A DNA stretch of 64,000 nt from Paguma larvata (taxonomy: Eukaryota > Chordata > Mammalia > Carnivora > Viverridae), in assembly GCA_030068075.1 (NCBI GenBank), contig CM057833.1, forward strand, positions 47,325,587 through 47,389,586, in the 5' to 3' direction. The notes under the pieces were generated by a model that was given only the letters and a program-made list of their open reading frames with translations, searched no databases and had not been told where the DNA came from. The translations under genes were made by a program, and so were the position numbers. Below are positions 54,826-64,000 of the stretch, piece by piece (position 1 is the first letter of the stretch; each line of letters starts with the position of its first letter).

Positions 54826-57174
54826 GAAGGAGAATTTTACTGGATGAAGACGAATTGGCAAGAAGTAATTTTGAAATACCAGGCAATTTTGTATCAGGCA
54901 AAACCTGATCTTAGTGATAAAGCAGAGCCGATTATCAGAGGGGATTGTAAAGTCATTAACAGTTCTTGTAAGTGCATTTGGCATTAGGAGATGGAAGAAA
55001 GATATAGAAAGAATGGTCCCTAAATAGTGTTTGCCTGTTGGAATTCTTCTTTGCCTCCTCTATATGTCAAATGAGATGTTTCATATTTGTTAATCACACA
55101 CCCCTCATTACGAAATGTGAGCAAACATTTCTTTTTTCTCTTCTGCCTGTGATGAGCTAAATACTGAGCTAAGTATTTTCATATATGTAATCTCATTAGA
55201 GTTTCAAATCATCAGTGTGAAAAAATATTATCTTCTCCAGATGAAACACAAACTCTGTCACATAAGTAGTAAGTACATGGTCATCACAGGCCCCACGCAC
55301 GTGTACAACTCCCCTTCTTTAAATGGCCTCAATTTTTGTTTCTCGAGTTCCTCTCAAATGTTTGTTAAATGTTTTCAATGGGATGGGATGGAACCGAATG
55401 TCAGTAGGAGACAGGAGAGGACTTATTCTTGACTATAGGCAAGAAACCAAGTCTCTTCTTTTTCCCTAGCACGGGATGAAGAAGCATCAGCACCAATGTC
55501 CTTGGGTGGCTCTGCTCACTGTGTGCCTGAGAAAGAATTAGTTCTAAAAAGAATGCAGCTTTTATTAAATTGATTTGCTTACTTCCTTAGATATTTGATT
55601 GGTCTCAAAGTTTTCCATCATCTTCTCACCATTTACAATATTGGACATAAAAGTAAAAAATTTTATTGAGCAATAAAATGCTCTAATAAAGTAAAGGTGG
55701 TAAATCCTTCCAAGTGGCAGCACAGAAGGTAATTCCATGAGAGCCAAGAGAATGGTCTTGCTTTGGGAAATGTAATCGTAGTTATGGGATAATATGAAAC
55801 ATTATTTTTAAAAAATGAAACAAATGGAAAACCCTCGAGTATTTAGAGCTACAGAAGAGATACAAAGTGATGTCTGTGAGGGATTAATGAAGGCCCCGGA
55901 ATGTACATACCAAGCCTCAATATTCCCACTTAAGTATGTCTTGCATTGATGCTTGACATTCAAAGCTATTTCAAGTCACTTTGGTGGAGGGATTTATGAG
56001 GTATTGGATGGCAGGCTGATTTAAATGAGTCTCTGCAAATATACTTGGTATAAACTTACCTGTCATAGACAATGGCACAGCTTTAAGAAGGTTTTCAGAT
56101 TCATCACAGTCTCTATGGTATTTTCCTTTAATAATGCATCTTGAAAAATAAGATGTTTAGCTAGGGCTGCTAATTCTTTGAAACTCTAATCATTTAAGCT
56201 GTCTAGCCTTGTTCAGGGTAATTATTTCTATCCATTATCCATCATGCTAAGAAATGACAGCTCAGGGACAGGGAGACTTTTCAAGCAAATGCTTTAAGAC
56301 AGTGTTTTAGTTTGCAGGCACCGGCCAATGTTAATTAAATTATATAAACAATGACTCATGGTATAAATACAGTACAGAGAGGCTTTAAAAAAAAGATAGT
56401 TCAATAACTTTAAAACTATTCTTTCAAAAAAAAAAGATAAAAGGGACCTTTTATTCTCTTTGCTTTCTGTTCATCTTTCTAAAATTCAGGTGCTGTCAAA
56501 ATACATTGTCTCTGAAAGTCTCACTTTTTAGATTAGTAAGTGACTCTTTCTGGATTCTACTTCTGGAATCTCTTTTGCATTAGAGGGAAAAAAAACAACA
56601 AATGAAAACCGTATGATCTTTTAGGAGCCACGGAACCATGAGTCAAGCCCCTAGACATTCTCAAAGTGGAAAACAGACTCCCATAGATGGCAGATATAAC
56701 TGCTAATATTAGTGGAACTACCAATATTTCTCTAAAATAGCACTGTTGAGTATAGCTGTTAATATCTAATACACATCACTCTTTTTCTGCAAGTTTTAGA
56801 AGGTTCCGAATTTTTGAAATTTTGTCCTTTCAGATGGGTAATAATCTCAGAACCAGTGGCATAAAAATGTGGAATTATCGCCTACTACTCATGGTTCACC
56901 TTCTTTACCTGGAGGGGAAAAATATCTGACAGTCTATCCATGTCGTCTTAACTTACTATAAAACCAACATCTTATGAGCCTCTTAGAAATTCAGAATTTT
57001 GGAGTACTGAATTGACATCTGTAAAAAGAAAAGGAGCTGTTAGGTCACCCTCACTTGCTTTTTGTTTCCCTTTGTCTTTTCGCTTTGACTAGTAAAGCCA
57101 CAGGAAAAATGAATGCTTCACAATGTGTCAGTAGCCTTTACTATATGAATGTATCCTGCTAATTTAGGGGATTT
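54826..57174. other. Repeat-poor block
   Basis: I recognise no interspersed repeat in about 2.3 kb. The segment 55900-56500 is AT-rich with words such as 'ccaatgttaattaaattata' (56326) and 'aacaatgactcatggtataa' (56347), the latter holding an AP-1-like tgactca. There are no reading frames above about 110 codons and no splice-bounded exon that I can defend. Confidence 0.3.
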
Positions 57175-57290
57175 TGGTAAAGTAACTTGCAAGCTTCTTG
57201 AAGTCAGAGACTATGTGTCATTCATCTTTGAATGGCCCACAGAGTCTGAAGGGTAGGTGCTCATAGGCCCTCAGGGAGGATGATATATGT
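57175..57290 (+). repeat. L2 3'-end fragment
   Basis: 'gcaagcttcttgaagtcaga', 'gactatgtgtcattcatctt' and 'agggtaggtgctcataggcc' fit the L2 3' end. Confidence 0.6.
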
Positions 57291-57393
57291 AGTGGTTTTT
57301 GCAGATTGAGCCAAAGTGGGATATATTCAGATAGAATAAAGCAAGTTGCATTGATTTTTTTTGTTAGATTCTTAACATTGCAACTTATTCCTC

Positions 57394-57428
57394 AAAACAA
57401 ACAAACAAACAAACAAACAAACAAATAA
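57394..57428. repeat. (CAAA)n microsatellite
   Basis: Eight CAAA units followed by 'taaataaatg'. Confidence 0.95.
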
Positions 57429-57699
57429 ATGATCCAGTTGCCTTTCCAGTTCTTAGGAGACTAGTATTTTCTGAGACAATAGTGTGGATGGATAAAGTTT
57501 TTGAGTTTTCTGTACATGGAAATCAGCTGTTGCATAGTAAGTGACAAGAAGAGGGATCATTCTTAGTTGGGAGTGTTTAGACTTTGAAATGTGAAATTAA
57601 CACAAATTGCCCACTAGATAATTAGACTTTTCTCACAGGCATTTGCCTTAGGCAAATTTCCAAATGTTTAATGATTTTTCAGATATTGTTCTGAAAATG

Positions 57700-60025
57700 A
57701 CTTATAATTTAATCATGTTGTGGTAGAGAAGATACTCTGTGTGACTTTGGTCTCTTAAATTTATGTAGACATTTTTAGGGCCCAGTATATGGTCTCTCAT
57801 CATGAATGTTTCATGTGCATTTGAAAAGACTGTCTATTCTACATTATATTTGGTGTAGTGTTCTATAAATGTCAATTTAGTGAAGTTAGTTGATAGTGTT
57901 GTTCAAGATTTCTGTATCTTTACTGATTTTCTGTCTACTTGTGCTATCAGTTATTGAGAGAAGACTGGCTGAAATCTCTGACTAGAATTGTAGACAAGAT
58001 AAATATTCAGTTATCTTTTTAGATCTCAGTTCTTGCTTTATGTATTTTGAGGTTCTGTTATTAGGCGCATACACATTAAGACTATTACATCTTCTAGATG
58101 TTTGCATGGTATATCTTTTACTCTTTTTTTTGCTTTTAATTGGTGAATCTATTAAGTGACAATTTCTTGTAGGCAATGTAGACTGTTGCATTTTATCCAT
58201 CCTGACAATATTTGCATTTTAATTAGAGATTTAGATAATTTTCATTTAATATAAGTATTTGTACAATTGTACTGTCTTGCTAGTTGTTTTCTATGTGTCC
58301 CATTTTTCCTCATTTCTTTTCCCTCTTTTCTGAAGAAAAGTTACAAGACATTTGTTCTCATGCGTCTTTCTCCCAACGCCTTTCCTGGCTGCTTTTAATA
58401 TTTCTTCTCTTTTCAGCGTTAAAAAATTTTGTGTGTGTGTGTTTATTTATTTTTGAGAGAGAGAGAGAGAGAGAACACAAGCAGGGAAGGGGCAGAGAGA
58501 GGGAGATATAGAATCTAAAGCAGGCTCCAGGCTCTGAGCTGTCAGTGCAGAGCCTGACCTGGGGCTTGAATTCATGGATTAGGAGATCATGACCTGAGCC
58601 AGACAGTGATACTCAACTAACTGAGCAACCCAGATGCTCCTCTTTTCCACATTTTGATTATGATATATGTTGGTGTAATTTTCTTATCATTCATCCTTCT
58701 TTGGATTTGTCTGTTAGGTTTTTTTTTAATCTTCTTTGATATATGGTTTTATAAAATTGTTTTAAAAATTTAGCCATTATTCTCTCAAATGTTTCTTCTG
58801 AGCATCCCCTTTTCTTTTCTGGGACTTCAGTTAAATATACTCTAGTATGCTTAATATTCTCCTTTATGTCACTGTAGCTTTTATCATTTTTTCAACTTTG
58901 TGTGTGTGTGTGCACACGCGCATGCTTCAGTTTAAATATGTTCTGTTGTTGTGTCTCCAAGTTCACCACTCTTCTTTTGCAGTGTCTACCCTGTTGTTAA
59001 AACCCATTCAGTTATTAAAAACTAATTTTAAGTTATTATATAGTTTTTAACTGTAGAGATTCTTTTTTATATATTCCATTTCTCTATTATTTTCAAACTT
59101 TCTTGGAAATCTTTAGTTATATTTATAATATGTTTTAAAGTCTCTATTTGCTATATTTATCATTTAAATATATTTATCGTTTCTTACAATATTGACTATA
59201 TTTTCTCCTTTGTATGGGTAAAATTTTCCTGTGCTTCTTCACATGTAGTATAATTTTTCTTATTAGATGATAAATTTATGGATATAACTTTGTAGAGAGT
59301 GTGGATTTTGTTTTCATTCTTTAAAGATTCTTGGATTTGGTTTGAGATCAGCTTGCAAATCAGCTTATTCTTTCGAGTCTTATTTTTAAGATTTTAAAAA
59401 GTCGACAAAATGTAGCTTTTACTCTAGGCTTAGTTTAGATTTTCTACCAAACATGACCCTTCTAAGGTCTCTCTGGAGAGTTCCAGTTGTTCAACAAGGT
59501 CTCTCTAGTCTAGATGGTTAGAACTTGAAAGTCCATCTGCCCTCCATGAGCACTGAAAAGTGTTCAATTTTTAGCCTTGTGGTAATTGTTCTTACCGTGG
59601 TAGTTATTCTTTGTTTAGCCTCATATATTCTCAATTATGTGTGTGCTGCTTCATGTTCAGCCAGATTGAAGGGGAATACATGCAGATTTATTGGGGTTTT
59701 CTCAGAATAACTCAATTTTATTTATCTTGGAATTTATCTTGAAATGTGCTTTAGCTTCCAAAATTCTGATTTCTGTCCCCTTTAGGAGAGACCAGTATTG
59801 TGTTTGGGCTCCTCCTTCCTGTAGTGATATAGAAAATGCCTGCACACAGAAAACTTGGACAGTTTCAGGACTTACCTTGAGTGTTCCCCTTTATTAAGGA
59901 TCACAACCCTATGCTGCCTGTGGCTTGATGTTTAGAAAGCAGTGTTCACAGAGTTTGTCCAGTTTTCTAGTTGTATACTATAAGAGGGCAAGTCTACTAC
60001 CAGTTACTTCATTATGATTGGGTAG
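57700..60025 (-). mobile_element. Antisense L1/HAL1-type LINE with ORF2 endonuclease remnant
   Basis: On the minus strand, 57982-58200 encodes a piece of the L1 ORF2 endonuclease domain, recognised by NSLNVYAPNNRTSKYIKQEL. Antisense words on both sides fit: 'tgttgttcaagatttctgta', 'ttcttgtaggcaatgtagac', 'aagttcaccactcttctttt', 'tttctcctttgtatgggtaa', 'gtccagttttctagttgtat'. The element is interrupted by a SINE and has frameshifts and stops, so it is not active. The part beyond 58640 matches an older LINE region and is less certain. Confidence 0.72.
58415..58639 (-). mobile_element. CAN SINE inserted in the LINE
   Basis: Minus-strand SINE: (TG)n then 'tttatttatttttgagagag', 'gctgtcagtgcagagcctga', 'aggagatcatgacctgagcc', head 'actgagcaacccagatgc'. 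The 8-bp direct repeat ctcttttc (58407-58414 and 58640-58647) is a likely target-site duplication. Confidence 0.94.
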
Positions 60026-60124
60026 CCTAGGTTTTAATCTCTTATCTTGATATAAAATTTTCAATTTTTTTCATTCTCCCAGAACAAACTGTTCTATTAC
60101 ATATGCCATACTTATAAGTATACT

Positions 60125-60285
60125 TTGGTAAGTTATTAAACATATCTATCAGTTTCCTTACTTACAATATTGGAATAATAGTACTAATCCCATGAAGCTG
60201 TAGGGTCTAAGAGTAATCAGATATACAAAGTTTGATCCTTAGAAGAAGATTGATAAATGTTTTATCTTATAATTAACAGCCATAG
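60125..60285 (+). repeat. MIR fragment
   Basis: 'ttggtaagttattaaacata', 'atcagtttccttacttacaa', 'tattggaataatagtactaa' follow the MIR 3' half. Confidence 0.62.
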
Positions 60286-61139
60286 ATATTGTAGCTTTAA
60301 AAAAGGTAGAATTTTATAGTCACTTATATTTGTCTCCAGTGAATTATTAAATAAACTTATCTTTCCTATAAATCAAACAACCAACTAGATGCAAGTTAAA
60401 ACCAGTGATCTCATATTACTCTATTTTAATTATTCCCCCATATCACTAAAGAATTAACTAGTGTTTCTTCTGTGCCAAAATTTAATTGACTACTCAGGTC
60501 AATAACAATTTTATTTAGCACCTTTTAGAAACCACAAAGAATTAAAAACCATGCATACAGGATCAAAAACTTGTGATCTGTTCCTGGCTCTTGGCCAACA
60601 CTATATGCCTTGATCCCACACAAGATTATAAAATGATATTTCTATTTCAAAGCCAGGATACAGATGCCCTTCTTTCTCTTCATTAAAAAGGTAGATTATA
60701 GACGTCAGTAAACCAGCCAACAAATATTCTGAATGCCAAAACAAAGCTTATTGACTTCCAGAATAACTTGATTTCCTGAATCTGTCAGTCGGACTTACAA
60801 AAATAAAAACCAGTGAGGATAGAGATGTGTACCCCAGGGCCTGGAAAAGGAGTATAGCAGTGAGGAAGAGGTCAGTTCGATTCACTGCACAAATAACCCA
60901 AGAGTGTTTGGGATGGTTGGAATGTTACAGATCACCTGGTTCTATGGTTTTCAAGCAGTGTCCAAGAACGGAGCAGGTGGGGTGGGACAATGAGAAAGAA
61001 CTGATGAATCAGCAGAGCTCCAGATAGTCTCCTTTTCATATAGAATAACTCCAATGTTTTATTTGAGCTTCATAGTATGATTTCATTGAAAAAAGAAAGT
61101 GTTGCTGCTAATCAAAAATGTTGACCAATTATGATCTAG
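60286..61139. other. Unassigned sequence
   Basis: AT-rich, with no repeat recognised. The 66-residue frame at 60827-61027 has no known motif. Confidence 0.4.
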
Positions 61140-61265
61140 TCAAATAAACTTTATTTTACAGCTGGAGAGTGACATAGAGTGTGACTATGTGCAAGTTTAC
61201 ACAGCTAGTTAGTGGCATTGCTGTGGCTAAAATTCAAATTTGTGGTCTCTCTTTTTATGATCTCT
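61140..61265 (-). repeat. MIR SINE fragment
   Basis: 'ttattttacagctggagagt', 'agtttacacagctagttagt', 'ggcattgctgtggctaaaat' match the reverse MIR core. Confidence 0.72.
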
Positions 61266-61329
61266 TTTGTTTCTTACAAAGAAAAAGATGTATTTAAAAG
61301 ACGGATCTTGCCACTGCGTCTTGTTTTCG

Positions 61330-61665
61330 TTTTTCCCACTGTGTTCCAGGTCATGCTAGGTTCTAGGACACAAAAATAAGTTAATATCTGATAGGTAAAA
61401 GCATACCAGTACAACAATATTTACAATACAATATTCTAAGTGCATTTTGAAGGTAAGCACAGGGTACTACAAGAATGCAAAGGAGGGACATATAAATCCG
61501 ACTAGGGATAAGGGAGTAGGTGCTATCACAGCATAGTCTTAAAAGATATTTGAATATTTGACAAAAAAGGTAGAGAGAGTTTCCTTCCCAACAGAAGGAA
61601 CAATATGTACAAAGGCGCTGAGGTAAGAGAAAGAATTGTGTTCTAGGGTGGCGATGTCAATAAGA
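61330..61665 (-). repeat. L2 3'-region fragment
   Basis: 'ggtcatgctaggttctagga', 'taagggagtaggtgctatca', 'gagtttccttcccaacagaa' and 'aatatgtacaaaggcgctga' follow the reverse L2 3' region. Confidence 0.6.
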
Positions 61666-61719
61666 GGGAAAAACAGGAGGTCCTGAAGCCTCCTTCTCCC
61701 CTGGGCACCCTGCCTGAAC

Positions 61720-62830
61720 AATAATACACCAACCAAATCCCACTATGACAAATCCGGAAACCAGCTGAGAAGCACCTGCACCCTGGGCAAGCATGAAACC
61801 AACCACACTGAATCTGGTAGGAAAAGCAAAGATATTCTTTCAATATAATCTTTCACCTACCCCCATCCCCCACCTGCCCCCAGCACAGCATCATAGAGAG
61901 AAAACCTCCAGCCCCCAGATTTTCCCTGGGAAGGGAAAGAAAGAAAGGACTGGACCATATGTCCAATATCCTGAGTTTTTTGCATCTGCCCAAGGGATTG
62001 ATTTCTTTCTTGCCTGATTCTGAGGGCTAATAAGAAAGGATCCCATTATGGGAAGCTCTAAGAACAAAAATGGTGGTTTGAATAGTATGTAAATACCTAC
62101 CATAACCCCTCTTCCAAGCTCGCACAAAACAAGAAGGTGAAAAACCCAGATCTCATCTTTTCCTCGGGTAAGGAAATAATTGGACCATGTGTCCAATGTT
62201 CTAAACTTTCCAGGGACTGCCCAAGGGATTGGTTCTTTTGTGCCTGTCTCAGAGTTATGGCAGGACCGCTATACTCTAGATGATTAGACACTGCCGAGAA
62301 CAAATATAGCAATGCCATGCAAGCACTCACTATAGCTCTTCCTGTAATCTCAGTAGAGAGCAAGAGAGTTAAAAATCCTGGATCCCACATTCTACTTGGG
62401 AAGAGAAAGAGTTGAGCTGTGCATCCAGTGATCCAACATTTCTGAGGAGCAATCAGAGGACTGGCTTCTGTCTCACCTGTCTCAGAGTAGTGACTGGACC
62501 TGGCATACCCTAGATGACTGAGGACCACTGAGAGCAAAGGTGAAGGTTTGGACTAATACACAACCTCTGCCAGAGCTTCTCTCCCCAGCTCAGTGCAAAA
62601 TGTTTGGCAAGACTCCCAGTCTCTGGCTTATGTGTGGGGAGGGAAAGAGAAGATTGAAACATATGCCCAATGTTCAGACTTTTCAGGTGGCCGCTCATGG
62701 GGCTGACTTCAGTCTCAGAGCATGGACAAACCCAACATACTCTAGATCCCTGGAGGCAACTAAGGTCAAAAAAATTACTTGGGAAATGCTACTGCTCCAG
62801 AAGATGCATGGCACAGTAGACATGTCACCA
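61720..62830. repeat. Degenerate tandem array, period about 232 bp, four to five units
   Basis: Three anchors recur at the same spacing. tggaccatatgtccaat (61951) and tggaccatgtgtccaat (62181) have decayed forms near 62412 and 62654. gcccaagggattg lies at 61988 and 62219, with forms at 62449 and 62690. A(C)TCTAGA-type words lie at 62273, 62507 and 62739, with a weak fourth at about 61806. Offsets are 230-242 bp. Copies differ at roughly a quarter of positions by eye. I do not recognise the unit as SINE, LINE or LTR sequence. On the minus strand related peptides repeat (EHWTHGP, GYWTYGP, WITGCTA), and one 146-residue frame spans nearly two units. Confidence 0.8.
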
Positions 62831-63084
62831 GAGGGAGGAAGAAATTATGAATTCCTGAAAAAAAAAAGATAAAAGGAAATTAGCAAATCCCTTTATTTGG
62901 TAATTTATACACATTAATCCAGAGAAGATGCATACATGGAGAAGGTTCGAGAAGCCTCAGTGTGTCTGGCTCAGATGGTTGGTGAGGGTGTTCTGAATAA
63001 GGTCAGTCTGTGAAGCCTGGGAGAGGTGGCTGTTTTCTCTAGTGCATTGATACCAACAGAAAGCATAGAATGAATTAATGAATA
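62831..63084. other. Unassigned sequence between array and L1
   Basis: No repeat recognised. Contains a short A-run at 62859. Confidence 0.4.
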
Positions 63085-64000
63085 AGTTCAACATGAATAG
63101 AATGAAATTGGATCCTTACCTTACACCACATACAAAAATCAACTCAAAATTTTAAAGACTTAAATGTAAGACCTGAAACTGTAAAACTACTAGAAGAAAA
63201 TATAGAGGAAAAGCCTCGTGACATTGGTTTTGGCAATGATTTCTTGGATATGACACCAAAAATCACAGGCAATAAAAGTCTACAGGTTTGTAGGCCAGAG
63301 GGATTACATCAAACTAAAAAGCTTCTGCACAGCAAAGGAAACAATCAACAGAGTAAAATGGCAACCTATGAAATGGATACAAAATATTTGCAAACCATAT
63401 AATTGATCAGGAGTTAATATCCAAAATCTATGCTGGATTTCTGCAAACTAATAGCAAAAGAAAACCAAATGACTCCATTAAAAAGTGGGCAAAGGACATG
63501 AATAAAATATTTCCAAAGAGACATACAGATGGCCAACAGACACATGAAAAGATGCTCAACATCACTAATCATCAGGGAAAAGCAAATCAAAACCACAATT
63601 AAATATCACCTCGAACCCATTAGGATGCCTGACTTAAAAAAAATAAGTTTTGGCAAGGATGTAAAGAAATTGAAACCCTTGTACACTATTGATGGGAATG
63701 AAAAATAGTATAGCCGTATGGAAAACAGTTTGGAAATTTCCATACAATTAAAATGTAACAACCATATTACCCAGCAATTCCACTTTTGAATATTTATCCA
63801 AAATAATTGAAATCAGAATCTGAAAGAGATATTTGCATTTCCATGTTCATTGCAACATTAGTCACAAGAGCCAGTATGTGGAAACAACCTAAAGTTCCTT
63901 TGAAGGACAGATGACTGGATTTAAAAAAATGTGGTATATCTATACAATGAAATATTATTCAACCTATAAAAAGGATAAAATCCTGCCATATACAATAACA
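63085..64000 (+). mobile_element. LINE-1 ORF2 3' segment, sense, runs off the window
   Basis: Sense L1 ORF2 C-terminal region in order: 'acttaaatgtaagacctgaa', 'catcaaactaaaaagcttct', 'aaagtgggcaaaggacatga', 'tgctcaacatcactaatcat', 'gtacactattgatgggaatg', 'attacccagcaattccactt', 'atgttcattgcaacattagt', 'gaaatattattcaacctata'. Frame breaks and stops show it is dead. The 3' UTR lies beyond the window. Confidence 0.93.

Noticed and set aside
1..64000. CRISPR array, phage, operon or other prokaryotic system
   Set aside because: The repeat families throughout are mammalian retroelements and there are no regularly spaced short direct repeats, dense ORFs or ribosome-binding sites.

Overview
The window looks like intergenic or deep intronic DNA from a carnivore, most likely a cat (Felidae). 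The main clue is about eighteen copies of the tRNA-Lys-derived carnivore CAN SINE in its feline form (SINEC_Fc type). These have a tRNA-like head (ggtggctcagt... with a gttcgag B box), a middle that reads ctgtgctgacagctcagagcc, a CT-rich tract and an AATAAA-containing A-rich tail. One 3'-truncated LINE-1 near 51.4-52.0 kb also has the 3' UTR typical of the feline/carnivore L1 lineage. No bacterial or viral gene organisation is present. I see no intact protein-coding gene: every open frame is short and most lie inside repeats.

Layout. 1-9.8 kb: old MIR/L2 fragments, three SINEs and long unassigned stretches. 9.8-12.8 kb: an MLT1-type LTR split by a SINE, a SINE with a long CT microsatellite, L2 remnants and an L1 3' end. 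12.8-15.9 kb: mostly unique sequence, one MIR and one SINE. 15.9-19.3 kb: a very AT-rich tract derived from antisense L1/HAL1, interrupted by SINEs. 19.5-25.5 kb: MIRs, an MLT1-type LTR fragment, then the one recognisable gene relic, a decayed retrocopy of BIN3 (N-BAR protein), followed by a MER20 DNA transposon. 26-31 kb: L2/MIR fragments and two SINEs. 31.4-33.7 kb: a repeat-poor block with promoter- and enhancer-like motifs. 33.7-45 kb: many MIR/L2 copies, a pair of nested antiparallel SINEs at 39.2-39.6 kb, and two SINEs inserted side by side at the same target at 42 kb. 45.4-46.2 kb: a probable solitary retroviral LTR. 47-48.1 kb: a long L2 3' region. 50-52 kb: two antisense L1 3' ends. 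53.9-54.8 kb: a cluster of MER5-type hAT transposons. 54.8-57.2 kb: another repeat-poor block. 57.7-60.0 kb: an antisense L1/HAL1-type remnant that includes ORF2 endonuclease sequence. 61.7-62.8 kb: a degenerate tandem array of about 232-bp units, the most unusual structure here. 63.1 kb to the end: a sense L1 ORF2 3' segment that runs off the window.

There is no set of genes acting together. The content is a record of retrotransposition layered over time: MIR, L2 and MER elements first, then MLT1 and old L1, then carnivore SINEs, many with readable target-site duplications. Two repeat-poor blocks could hold conserved regulatory DNA, but only comparative data would show that. Family names were assigned by eye from remembered consensus sequences, so boundaries of the older repeats are approximate.
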